This document shows, in pieces, positions 34,223 through 42,625 of a stretch of DNA of 64,000 nt. Under the pieces are notes generated by a model. That model saw only the letters and a program-made list of their open reading frames with translations. It had not been told where the DNA came from and did no database searches. This DNA comes from UBA5336 sp964412785 (lineage in GTDB: Bacteria; Pseudomonadota; Alphaproteobacteria; Caulobacterales; Hyphomonadaceae): NCBI GenBank assembly GCA_964412785.1, contig CAYPQD010000004.1, forward strand, positions 23,432-87,431. The letters run 5' to 3'. Both the position numbers and the translations under genes were made by a program. Position 1 is the stretch's first letter; each line of letters opens with the position of its first letter.

Positions 34223-35188
34223 CTACTCGCCAGCGCGAGCCTGCTCGAAGGCGCGGATCTGGTCCAGCAGGCCCTGCCAGCCGGAACGCTCCGCGTCATC
34301 CTGGCCGGTCAGGCCCGCCAGTTCGTCGCCAGCATCGCGGCCGGCGGCTGGTGCGCCGTCACAGACAGCGTCCTCATAGGTCTCGCGGAAGACATAGCTG
34401 TTTGCACCGATTAACTGCGTCATCGGTGCGAAATAATTGCGCGGATCGTCATGGGTCTGGATAAACTCCTCCATCCCGGTGATCCGCTCTCCAAGGAATT
34501 CGCGCAGATACGCGCCGTCCAGCATGCCCCAGTAATCGGTGAGCTTCACCCGGCACTCATGCGCCTTGGCGGCCTCGATCATCCGGGCGGCAATCCGGCG
34601 GGCGAAGCCGGGCTCGATGCCATGCCCCTCCAAATGGCTCTCCCACAGGAAATCGACATTGTAGAGCCCCCAGGCAAAGTCATAGCCCATTGCCGCGCTG
34701 ACCTTCTGCAGGGTTGAGGGCTGCGCCCCGCCGCGCAGCCAGCCATGGAATTCCGGGAAGCGGGCATGGGTCGCGCCGTGGACGGCGATGTGGGCGCTGC
34801 GGTGGATGTAGACATTATCGAGCCCGGGAAGCAGCATCATGGCGCAGGCGGACATGCAGGGCCCGGCAATCACATAGCGGCTGTCGCGCCCGTCGAGGAT
34901 GCGGCTGAGCCCCTGGGAGGTGACCACATTGCCGCCGGGACTGGTGAAGATCGTGACCGAGGCCTCAGGCAGGCTGGCAACGCTCAGGAACTGCTCGGGG
35001 AAGATGGCGGAATTGTAGCAGAGGACATCGGTTCCCTCCAAGAACCGGATGCCTGCCTCGTGCCGACACGCCTCCACTTGGGCGTCAAGCTCCGGATCCG
35101 GGGCGGCCCACGGCTCGGCGCGGGCAAGACCTTCCGCAAGTAGCACGGTCAGCAGCGCGACCAGCAGCACGGGGATCGATCTCGGCAT
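34223..35188 (-). CDS. Secreted ClpP/crotonase-fold protein (COG3904-like)
   Basis: The 321-residue product has a signal peptide (MPRSIPVLLVALLTVLLAEGLARA). It is followed by a serine-protease-like ClpP fold: VTIFTSPGGNVV for the oxyanion region, GPCMSACAMMLLPG with a candidate nucleophile Ser in a GxxxSA setting, and HIAVHGATH with a candidate His. This pattern resembles periplasmic COG3904 proteins of unknown substrate. It carries four or more cysteines, consistent with an oxidising compartment. ATG 35188 has GGAAGGGG-type sequence upstream. Confidence 0.72.
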   Translation of the reverse strand: MPRSIPVLLVALLTVLLAEGLARAEPWAAPDPELDAQVEACRHEAGIRFLEGTDVLCYNSAIFPEQFLSVASLPEASVTIFTSPGGNVVTSQGLSRILDGRDSRYVIAGPCMSACAMMLLPGLDNVYIHRSAHIAVHGATHARFPEFHGWLRGGAQPSTLQKVSAAMGYDFAWGLYNVDFLWESHLEGHGIEPGFARRIAARMIEAAKAHECRVKLTDYWGMLDGAYLREFLGERITGMEEFIQTHDDPRNYFAPMTQLIGANSYVFRETYEDAVCDGAPAAGRDAGDELAGLTGQDDAERSGWQGLLDQIRAFEQARAGE

Positions 35189-35445
35189 GGGCGGCCCCTT
35201 CCTTGTTTTTCCTGTCACAGACTTAGGCAAAAAGCGCGTGACGTCATCCCATGGGATGCGCACGCCATCACCCGCGCACAGGCCGGGGCCACCCGATAGT
35301 CAAACGACAAGGGGGTGAAAGTGTCGCCGTCTTGCGGCACCTTCCTGGCCGGTCGCACTGTCAGGTCAGCGCCGCCGGCGACACATCCATTCCGCGCCCT
35401 TATACGTAAAGTTTAAATGACCAAAGCTGCAGATATGGACCCTTC

Positions 35446-36072
35446 ATGCGCACCCTCCTTGCCTCTATTGCTGCCAGCCTGATGTCGTTCGCCGCCAGCG
35501 CCGTTGAGGAACCGCCCCACACCGTCATCCTCGATGAGGGCCGCTTCCAGGTGCGTGCCTACGAGCCGATGATCGAGGCCCGGATCGAGGTCGCCGCTGG
35601 CCAGGATGATGCACCCAATGCCGGCTTTCGCCCCCTTGCGGGCTATATTTTCGGAGACAACACAGCGCGCGAGAAGATCGAGATGACCGCCCCGGTCATC
35701 CAGACCCCGTCCCGGACGATCGACATGACAGCACCCGTCACCCAGACAGCCGCTGGCGATCCCGGTCTCTGGACCGTCGCCTTCATCATGCCGGCCGATT
35801 GGACGATGGAGACGCTGCCGGTGCCGAACAATGATGCTGTCACCCTTGAAGACATTCCCGCCCGCATGGTCGCAGCTGTGCGCTTCTCCGGCTGGACCGG
35901 TGCAAAGGCGCAGGCGCGCCGCGAGGCCGACCTGCGCGCCTGGATCGACACGCGCGGCTATGTTCCCGCAGGCCCGGCAATTTATGCCTATTACAACGCA
36001 CCCTGGGTGCCCGGGCCGCTCCGCCGGAATGAGGTGATGATCCCGGTCCGGCCTTCCGGTGATGCGGATTGA
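35446..36072 (+). CDS. SOUL family heme-binding-like protein, exported
   Basis: The 208-residue protein has a signal peptide (MRTLLASIAASLMSFAASA) and a SOUL domain: FQVRAYEPMIEARIEV, GYIFGDNTAREKIEMTAPV and MTAPVTQTA, then FIMPADWTMETLPVPND-like and YNAPWVPGPLRRNEV. SOUL proteins can bind heme or hydrophobic ligands; the bacterial role is poorly known. A short AT-rich stretch with TTTAAATGACC precedes the gene and could hold its promoter. Confidence 0.9.
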   Translation: MRTLLASIAASLMSFAASAVEEPPHTVILDEGRFQVRAYEPMIEARIEVAAGQDDAPNAGFRPLAGYIFGDNTAREKIEMTAPVIQTPSRTIDMTAPVTQTAAGDPGLWTVAFIMPADWTMETLPVPNNDAVTLEDIPARMVAAVRFSGWTGAKAQARREADLRAWIDTRGYVPAGPAIYAYYNAPWVPGPLRRNEVMIPVRPSGDAD

Positions 36073-36177
36073 GACACCCGCAGTCTCGCCCGGTCCGCGA
36101 ACCGGTTTGACGCAGTCGGCCGAACCGCCGAAGAGGGAGCGAGGACCGACCGACATCCCGCTGCCCGGAGGCGCGAC

Positions 36178-37056
36178 ATGCCGTACCCGATCACGAACGC
36201 CCGCACCGGCGCCGCCATGGCCCTTGCCGCTCTCTTCCTTGCGGCCGCCTGCACCCGCGATGAAACAATGCCGTCCGGTAATGCGACGCCCGCAGCAAGC
36301 GCCGGGCTTGACTGCGTGCCGCTGCCCGAGGGTGAGGTGTTCCAGGTCCGCGGTGGCCTGCTCGTGCCGTACACGCCACAGCCGCAGATCATCGAACGGC
36401 TGGTCGAACGCCCCCTCGACTGGGCCGATACGCTCGAGGCACGGTTTCCGGACATGGGCTTTCCATGGCTCGGCCTCGACGCCCGCCGGGCCGAACGCGG
36501 CTTTGTCGCCCTGACCGGCCTTGCCCCGACCGCTGAGGCCAAGCGGCGCGCGCTGGCCGCCGGCGAGGACGCGATCAAGGCCCTTCCGGACGGGCGCGCG
36601 CTTTTCATCGTCGATGCCATCTCGGTCGAGGGAGGCGAGGCTGCCGTCGGCGCCGCAGTCGCGACACTGGACGCTGGCACCTCTGTTGCCCAGTGCCAGC
36701 GCGCATTCTCCGATACGATGATGGGCCGCACTGTCACGTTTGATTCCGGCACCGAGCGGATCAATGAGGAAAGCGCGCGTCTGCTCGACGCGGTCACGGC
36801 CATCGCCATCCTCTGCCAGTCGCACACCATCGAGATCGCCGGCCACACCGACCAGACCGGGACCGGGGCCGCCAACCAGCGCCTGTCGGAGCGCCGCGCA
36901 AGAGCGGTTCGCGACGAGCTGATCGAACGCGGCGTGCCCGGCACCGCACTGGAAGCGGTCGGCTATGGCGCAAGCCGCCTGCTCGACAGCCGCAACACGC
37001 CCGAGGCGCACGAACGCAACCGCCGCACCGAATTCATCGTCCGTGCGAAAGGGTAG
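36178..37056 (+). CDS. OmpA-family lipoprotein
   Basis: The 292-residue product has a lipobox (LFLAAAC, Cys at about residue 25), so it is probably a lipoprotein. The C-terminal third is an OmpA peptidoglycan-binding domain: TVTFDSGTERINEES, IEIAGHTDQTG, NQRLSERRARAVRD and EAVGYGASR, ending NRRTEFIV. The middle region (about 40-180) has no clear family. It likely anchors the outer membrane to the cell wall. It converges on a P450 gene 11 bases away. Confidence 0.9.
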   Translation: MPYPITNARTGAAMALAALFLAAACTRDETMPSGNATPAASAGLDCVPLPEGEVFQVRGGLLVPYTPQPQIIERLVERPLDWADTLEARFPDMGFPWLGLDARRAERGFVALTGLAPTAEAKRRALAAGEDAIKALPDGRALFIVDAISVEGGEAAVGAAVATLDAGTSVAQCQRAFSDTMMGRTVTFDSGTERINEESARLLDAVTAIAILCQSHTIEIAGHTDQTGTGAANQRLSERRARAVRDELIERGVPGTALEAVGYGASRLLDSRNTPEAHERNRRTEFIVRAKG

Positions 37057-37067
37057 GGCAGGGCGCC

Positions 37068-38390
37068 TCAGCCCGTGCCGAGGTCCACTTCCAGGCTCGA
37101 GATGGCGTGCACGAAATTGTTCGGCGCGATCTCCTGCCTGCCGGTCCAGCGGGCATTCGGGAAGCGCGCCAGGAACTGCCGATAGGCCGCCTCCAGCTGC
37201 ATGGTGGCAACCCGCTGGCCGAGGCAGACATGCGGGCCATAGCCGAAGGCGAGGTGGTCCTTCGCATTGGCGCGGCTGGCGTCGAACCGGTCCGGATCGG
37301 GGAACATTTCGGGGTCACGGTTAGCAGCCCCATAATACATGACAACCTTCTCGCCCGCGCCGATCGCCTGGCCGGCAATCTCCGCATCCCGCGTCGCTGT
37401 GCGGCGCATGTAGATGACCGGCGAGACCATCCGGATGGCCTCATGCACCATGTTCGCAATCAGCGCGGGATCGGCAATGAGCCTCGCCTTCTCCTCCGGG
37501 AATTCGGTGAGCAGCCGCATGGTCCCCGACAGCGAATTGCGCGTGGTGTCATTGCCGGCAAAGACGATCAGCAGCCATGAGCCATCCAGCATCTCGTCAG
37601 ACAGCGGCGCGTCATCAAGGGTCGCATTGGCGATCGCGGAGAGCAGGTCGTCGCGCGGCTCGGCGCGGCGGGCCAGCAGCTCGCGCTTGCCGAACTCGAA
37701 CATCTCCAGGACATTCTGGACGAACTCGCCGAAGACAACCGGGTCGATCGCCTCTCCGCTCCGCAGGGTGTAGCCGGCAAGTTCCAGATAGTGCATCCAC
37801 CTTACCAGCTTTGGCCGGTCCGCCTCGGCTACGCCCAGCATCTCGCACAGCGTGAACAGCGGCAGTTCGGCTGAGAACAACTCCACCATGTCGACCACCG
37901 GCCCGGCGGCTTCCATAGCATCCAGCAGCGCCGTCACCTTGGCATCCACCCGCGTTCGCAGACCGGCAAGATAGCTGGGCGTGAAGAACGGCATGTGCTC
38001 GCGCCGCAGCGGCAGGTGGAAGGGCTGGTCAAGACAGATCATGGTGTCGAGCGAAGCCCGGTGAAGCAGGGGGTGACGGCTCTCCGGCATGCCGTAATTC
38101 ATCATGATCCCCCCCTTCTGCGAGGAGAAGGTGGCGGTGTCGATCTCCACGGCCCTGATATCGCCATAGCGTGTCAGTGCCCAGAAACCGGCGCCTTCCT
38201 CCTCCGGATGCCAGCAGGCCGGTGCGCGCTCACGCATCAGCCGGAAGGCGTCATGGGGCTGGCCTTGAAGGAAGGGACTGTAGTGGGCGAGATCGACGGG
38301 AGGCCGATAATCACTGACCGGGGGAAACACCGGCCCCTTCGGCGCGTCGCGCTCTTCCTGTGCAGTCTCGCTGACATTGTCGAAGGCCAT
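37068..38390 (-). CDS. Cytochrome P450 (first of tandem pair)
   Basis: The 440-residue soluble bacterial-type P450 shows the I-helix oxygen site FAGNDTTRN, the K-helix EAIR, a MSPVIYMRRTATRD segment, and the heme loop AFGYGPHVCLGQ with the thiolate Cys. ATG 38390 is chosen because the upstream in-frame leader is not P450-like. It lies 13 bases downstream of the second P450 gene. No ferredoxin or reductase gene lies in the window. Substrate unknown; steroid, fatty acid or terpene oxidation are all possible. Confidence 0.94.
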   Translation of the reverse strand: MAFDNVSETAQEERDAPKGPVFPPVSDYRPPVDLAHYSPFLQGQPHDAFRLMRERAPACWHPEEEGAGFWALTRYGDIRAVEIDTATFSSQKGGIMMNYGMPESRHPLLHRASLDTMICLDQPFHLPLRREHMPFFTPSYLAGLRTRVDAKVTALLDAMEAAGPVVDMVELFSAELPLFTLCEMLGVAEADRPKLVRWMHYLELAGYTLRSGEAIDPVVFGEFVQNVLEMFEFGKRELLARRAEPRDDLLSAIANATLDDAPLSDEMLDGSWLLIVFAGNDTTRNSLSGTMRLLTEFPEEKARLIADPALIANMVHEAIRMVSPVIYMRRTATRDAEIAGQAIGAGEKVVMYYGAANRDPEMFPDPDRFDASRANAKDHLAFGYGPHVCLGQRVATMQLEAAYRQFLARFPNARWTGRQEIAPNNFVHAISSLEVDLGTG

Positions 38391-38403
38391 GGTGTGCGTT
38401 TTC

Positions 38404-39738
38404 CTAGAAGCGGTAGCGGATCGGGATGGTTTTCGGCCCGCCGACAAAATTCGCGCGGACATGTGTTGGCTCGCCTGCAAGTTCAATCGACTTCACCCGA
38501 GCGAACAGCTCCTCATAGAGTGCCATCATCTCCATCCTCGCCAGGTGCATGCCCAGACACATGTGCCCGCCATACCCAAAGGAAATGAGGCGGTTGGGGC
38601 TGCGGTCGACGCGAAAGCTGAACGGGTCGTCAAACACCTCCTCATCGCGGTTGCCCGACGGATAGCACAGCATGAGCGTTTCGCCGGCGAGGATGCGCCG
38701 GCCGCGCAACTCGTAGTCCTCCCGGGCGGTGCGCATGAAGTGCTTCACCGGCGTTGTCCAGCGGATCGCCTCGTCGACACAGGTGCGTGAATGGGCCTTT
38801 GGATCGGCCATCATCCTTGCCAGCTGGTCGGGCGCCTCCAGCATCGCCAGCATACCTCCGCCGGTCGAGGCACTCGTCGTGTCATGGCCGGCCGCCGCGA
38901 CGATCACGTAATAGCTCATTGCCTCGAATTCGCCGATCGGCGCACCGTCAATCTGCCCATTGGCGATCACCGTGGAGACGTCATCGCGCGGATTCGCCCG
39001 CCGGTCGGCCGTGATCGCGGTGAAATACTGGAAGAAGTCGGCCAGGACGCCCTGCATTGCCGCCAGCGCCGCAGCGGCGTCCTGCCTGGCGATCGCGTCC
39101 TTGTCGCGGGTGAGGTCCTCGTCCTGGGCGCCGAACATCTCCTGGGTCAGCTTCAGCATGCGCGGCTCATCCTCGACCGGCACGCCGAGTATCTGCATGA
39201 TCACCCGCAAGGGATAGTAGAGGGCGATGTCGTTCACAAAGTCGCACTCCCCGCCCATGTCCTCCATCCGGTCGACGAATTCCTTCGCAATCGCGCGAAC
39301 CGCATCGCCGCGCGTCTTCACGTTCTGTGGCAGAAACCATTCCTGGGTGAGATGCCGGTACTTGTAGTGGTCGGGGTCGTCCATCTGCACGAGGGTCCGC
39401 ACCAGGTGCGGCCCGCCGGTCAGGGCGTAGACCTGCCGCTCGGTGTCGAGCGGCGCGAGGACCTCCCGCTGGCCATTGGTGAAGCGATCATTCTGGCGCG
39501 AGATATCCATGATGTCGGCATGTTTCGTGACCGCCCAGAACGGGCGAAATCCCTCCGGTTCCACCCACGCCAGCGGGTCCTCGGCCCGCAGGCGGGCAAA
39601 CGCCGCATCGAGGCGTGGCGGATCGGCATAGACGGCGGGCGCGACGATCTCCCCGCACGTGGCGGCCGCAGCGGCGCTCATCGACCGGTTGGGATCGCGC
39701 TTGACCTCAGGCGGGGTCATCACGGCGGTGTCGCTCAT
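38404..39738 (-). CDS. Cytochrome P450 (second of tandem pair)
   Basis: The 444-residue P450 has the I-helix AAAGHDTTSAS, K-helix DEAIRW, a TPVKHFMRTAREDYELRG segment and the heme loop SFGYGGHMCLGMH. Sequence differs clearly from the adjacent P450, so this is an old duplication or a pairing of different subfamilies. The start ATG overlaps the stop of the upstream pseudouridine synthase gene (ATGA), tying it to that operon. Redox partner and substrate cannot be inferred. Confidence 0.94.
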   Translation of the reverse strand: MSDTAVMTPPEVKRDPNRSMSAAAAATCGEIVAPAVYADPPRLDAAFARLRAEDPLAWVEPEGFRPFWAVTKHADIMDISRQNDRFTNGQREVLAPLDTERQVYALTGGPHLVRTLVQMDDPDHYKYRHLTQEWFLPQNVKTRGDAVRAIAKEFVDRMEDMGGECDFVNDIALYYPLRVIMQILGVPVEDEPRMLKLTQEMFGAQDEDLTRDKDAIARQDAAAALAAMQGVLADFFQYFTAITADRRANPRDDVSTVIANGQIDGAPIGEFEAMSYYVIVAAAGHDTTSASTGGGMLAMLEAPDQLARMMADPKAHSRTCVDEAIRWTTPVKHFMRTAREDYELRGRRILAGETLMLCYPSGNRDEEVFDDPFSFRVDRSPNRLISFGYGGHMCLGMHLARMEMMALYEELFARVKSIELAGEPTHVRANFVGGPKTIPIRYRF

Positions 39739-40667
39739 GGCTTGCTCCCTTTGCCACGCGGTCGGCGCGGGCGTGCCGGACTACCCGGCTTTTTTTGCAC
39801 GGTACCCGATCGTGCCTCCCTGCCAAGCCGTGACGTAGGGCGAGGGGCCCGACGCTCCGGAAGCAGGTCGCCAAGAAGGCCCGCCAGTGTGTCGGGCGCC
39901 ACCTCGTCCACACCGCCCGGTGGCAGGTCACCCAGGTCGAACGGCCCATAGGCGACCCGGATCAGCCGGTTGACCATCAGCGCCTGGCTCTCCAGGGCGC
40001 GGCGGACCTCGCGCTTGCGCCCCTCGGTCAGGGCAACCGTCAGCCAGTTGTTCGAACCGGTCTCGATCTCCAGTTCCGTCTCTATCGGGCCATAGCGCAC
40101 GCCCTCGACCGTGACACCGGCCTTCAGCGCCGCCAGCTTCTGGGGCGTCACCGTGCCATGGGCCCGGGCGCGGTATCGTCGTGCGACGGCATTGGATGGC
40201 AGCTCCAGCGCCCGCGCCAGGGCCCCGTCATTGGTCAGCAGCAAGAGGCCCTCGGTGTTGAGGTCGAGCCGGCCGATGGTGACCACCCGGGGCAGGGATT
40301 TCGGCAGCTCCTCGAAGATGGTGCGCCGCCCCTTGGGATCATGATTGGTCGTGATCAGGCCGGCTGGCTTGTGGTAGCGCCAGAGCCGCGTCGCTGCTGG
40401 CGGTTCAACAATCCGCCTGCCGACCCGCACCTCATCCCGGTCGCTGACATGCTGGGCCGGCGTTGTCACCCGCTTGCCATTGACACTCACCTCACCGGCC
40501 TCGATCAGCGCCTCGCAGCCTCGCCTTGAGCCGACACCGGCCCGGGCGAGCCATTTGGCGATACGCTCTTCGCCTTCGGCCCCTTCGGCTGCGCGCTTTG
40601 GGGTCCGTGTCGTTCGCCGCGGACCCGATGCCGGGCGGGCGCGTCCGCCGGGGGGTCTTTCGCTCAT
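39735..40667 (-). CDS. rluB: 23S rRNA pseudouridine synthase, RsuA/RluB family
   Basis: The 310-residue enzyme isomerises uridine in rRNA. A basic N-terminal tail leads to an S4 domain (RIAKWLARAGVGSRRGCEALIEAG). The RsuA-type catalytic domain follows, with the aspartate motif IGRLDLNTEGLLLLTNDG and EGRKREVRRAL. The C-terminus is basic and Pro-rich. ATG 40667 gives the shortest start consistent with the S4 domain. RluB is the likeliest member, but RluF/RsuA are not excluded. Confidence 0.9.
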   Translation of the reverse strand: MSERPPGGRARPASGPRRTTRTPKRAAEGAEGEERIAKWLARAGVGSRRGCEALIEAGEVSVNGKRVTTPAQHVSDRDEVRVGRRIVEPPAATRLWRYHKPAGLITTNHDPKGRRTIFEELPKSLPRVVTIGRLDLNTEGLLLLTNDGALARALELPSNAVARRYRARAHGTVTPQKLAALKAGVTVEGVRYGPIETELEIETGSNNWLTVALTEGRKREVRRALESQALMVNRLIRVAYGPFDLGDLPPGGVDEVAPDTLAGLLGDLLPERRAPRPTSRLGREARSGTVQKKPGSPARPRRPRGKGSKP

Positions 40668-40692
40668 GCGCCGTTCGTCCTGCCAGATCCTC

Positions 40693-41088
40693 TCACACCA
40701 GTTGGACAAGCGGCAGGGCAATGGCAATGGCGAGGGTGAGTTCGGTGGCGATCCAGACCGGATTCATCGCCGGCGCGCGCAACTCGGTCCGGTCAAGCAG
40801 GAGCGACAGGCTGCGTCCCAGCGCTGCACCCAGCCAGCCAAACGCCAGCGGCAGCGCTGCCATCGTCCCCGGCAGCGCCGGCAGCGCGAGCAGCGCCACC
40901 AGCGCGGCGCCATGCGAGAACGCGAGCAACCCGCCATAGGTCGCGCGGAACTCGGAAAAGCCGCCCGGCTTGTCCGGATCGGCAACAAGGCGGACCACAC
41001 CGGCCGCCCAGTGCGGCGCGGCAAGGCTGGCAAGGCCGATGGCGCATCCAAATGCGAGGCCGGCAGCGGCAATCAGTTCGGGGATCAT
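40693..41088 (-). CDS. Small four-helix membrane protein (DUF4345-like)
   Basis: The 131-residue product is almost all hydrophobic, with four helices, a conserved-looking GGFSEFRATYGGLLAFSH loop after the second helix, and FGWLGAALGRSLSLLLDR. The EFRATYGG pattern is typical of DUF4345 membrane proteins. It lies 25 bases upstream of rluB on the same strand. Function unknown. Confidence 0.8.
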   Translation of the reverse strand: MIPELIAAAGLAFGCAIGLASLAAPHWAAGVVRLVADPDKPGGFSEFRATYGGLLAFSHGAALVALLALPALPGTMAALPLAFGWLGAALGRSLSLLLDRTELRAPAMNPVWIATELTLAIAIALPLVQLV

Positions 41089-41311
41089 GGGGCCTCCGGG
41101 CGCTTCGAAGCGAGATATAGGGACCCTGGCCCGGCAAGCGAGGGCGCCTCTCCGGCTGGGGAGGCACCCCGCGCAGGGGCGGGCAACACCTCTCCGACGG
41201 TGCCGGCATTCTGCATGAACTGCGCCTCGCTCTGGACGGAGATGTAAAGCGTCCCGCCCCGGGCCTTGACCTTGTTCAGTGTGCGGGTGAGCGGCGCGGC
41301 GCTGGCCGGCC

Positions 41312-41485
41312 TCAGAACGCCGGGGTGTCGGCCGGTGCCTCGCCGGACTCCTGTGCAATAACGGGGCGCGAGGGTGTGCGTGCCTTCGCCATCACCCAGC
41401 CGACCAGGATCGCGCAGACAAGCATCAGGCTGGCAAATCCGACCAGCGCGGCGATCGCCAGCGGGTCGACGAACAGTTTACCCAT
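41312..41485 (-). CDS. Short single-pass membrane protein (57 residues)
   Basis: A short ORF beginning MGKLFVDPLAIAALVGFA, with one strong transmembrane helix (about residues 9-32) and a hydrophilic tail ending ADTPAF. A GGGAGG box lies 7 bases before ATG 41485, which supports real translation. It lies between the DUF4345 gene and the lpxL-like gene, on the same strand as both. No family is recognised. Confidence 0.6.
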   Translation of the reverse strand: MGKLFVDPLAIAALVGFASLMLVCAILVGWVMAKARTPSRPVIAQESGEAPADTPAF

Positions 41486-41556
41486 CACAGGCCTCCCTTC
41501 GTGACTAGTTCCGATCTAGGCCGAAAGCGACGCGCCCACCATGCGTGAAACCCCTT

Positions 41557-41605
41557 ATACCACGCTGCAGGGACCCAAAACCGAACCTTGCAGCGCGAGG
41601 CCCGA
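41557..41605 (+). repeat. R2b: copy of dispersed repeat R2
   Basis: The partner of 27087-27135, in the same strand orientation, with about 38 of the first 44 bases identical by eye (ATACCACGCTGCAGGGACCC is its opening). It sits between the end of the lpxL-like gene and the start of the 57-residue ORF. An imperfect GCGCAC/GTGCGC stem follows at 41614-41635. Confidence 0.65.
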
Positions 41606-41626
41606 GCGCAACTGCGCACATTGCTA

Positions 41627-42625
41627 TTAGTGCGCCGCGGAGACCTCGGTCGCCGCCGGGCGCGGCTGCAGCACCCCGGCCTCCTTCCACGCCTCCCTGG
41701 GCCAACGCCGGTGCTGCCAGAACCACTGGCCCGGAGCCTCGCGCACCCGCGCCTCGATGAAGCGGTTGATCTCCCCGACCGTGCGGGCGACATCGGCGTC
41801 GATGTCCCCGCTCGCCAGTGGCTCGATCGACGGGTGCACGGTCACACGAAAGCGCGCCGGCCCCGTGCGCACCGTACTCACCGGCACAATCGGCACGCCA
41901 TATTTGTAGGCCAGCCGGGTCGCGCCGGGCGCGGTCATCGCGTCATGTCCGAAGAAGGGCAGGGCAAGCCCCTGGTTGAATTTCTGGTCGTTCATCAGCG
42001 CCACCGCCCGCCCCGACGACAGCGCCCGCATCAGCTCGCGCGTGCCCAGTCCCTTGGGGGCCAGCACGCCGATGCCATAGCTCAGCCGAACCCGGTTGAG
42101 CCGCCGGTCGATATGCGGGTTATTGAGCATGCGGTAAGTCACCAGGCAGTCGACCGGGCGCTGGCAGATCACCGCCGCCATAACCTCCCAATTGGCGAAA
42201 TGCCCGGAAATCACCACCGCGCCGCGGCCGCTCATGCGGATTGCGTCAAGGCGTTCGGCGTGGACGACTTCAACCCGCCGACCATCATTGAGATCGATCC
42301 GCGGCAGGTGCGGCAACTCACCGGCGGTCCGCCCGAGATTCTCCCACGCCTCGCGCGCTACCTTCTGGATCCGAGCCTCGTCCCAATCGGGGAACGCAAG
42401 GCGCAGGTTTCGAACAGCCGTGCGGTGCTGGGAGAACAGCGGGCCAAGCCGGCGAAACAGGCCACCGGCGACATTCGAGGCCCGCTCCGGCCCGAGGGCC
42501 TTCATGGGCGCCCAGTACAGGACATCCCAGGCCAGGGTCTCGATGCGCCATTGCAGGCGCTGGCGAAAGGTCGAACGATTGTCGATGTCCTTCGGGCGGA
42601 CATAGCCGGGATCGCCTTCGCTCAT
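41627..42625 (-). CDS. Lipid A secondary acyltransferase (LpxL/HtrB family)
   Basis: The 332-residue protein belongs to the LABLAT family that adds a secondary acyl chain to Kdo-lipid A at the inner membrane. The HX4E-type motif appears in VVISGHFANWEVMA, and later conserved parts include ALMNDQKFNQGLALPFFG and GVPIVPVSTVRTG. ATG 42625 overlaps the lpxK stop. It is the last gene of a four-gene lipid A/Kdo operon. LpxL versus LpxM activity cannot be told from motifs alone. Confidence 0.88.
   Translation of the reverse strand: MSEGDPGYVRPKDIDNRSTFRQRLQWRIETLAWDVLYWAPMKALGPERASNVAGGLFRRLGPLFSQHRTAVRNLRLAFPDWDEARIQKVAREAWENLGRTAGELPHLPRIDLNDGRRVEVVHAERLDAIRMSGRGAVVISGHFANWEVMAAVICQRPVDCLVTYRMLNNPHIDRRLNRVRLSYGIGVLAPKGLGTRELMRALSSGRAVALMNDQKFNQGLALPFFGHDAMTAPGATRLAYKYGVPIVPVSTVRTGPARFRVTVHPSIEPLASGDIDADVARTVGEINRFIEARVREAPGQWFWQHRRWPREAWKEAGVLQPRPAATEVSAAH

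Noticed and set aside
41089..41311. Minus-strand reading KVKARGGTLYISVQSEAQF in the gap between the DUF4345 gene and the 57-residue ORF
   Set aside because: The phrase looks protein-like, but no plausible start codon and no ribosome binding site exist in that frame and it ends in a non-conserved Pro/Ala stretch. It may be a decayed gene fragment; support is too weak for a pseudogene call.
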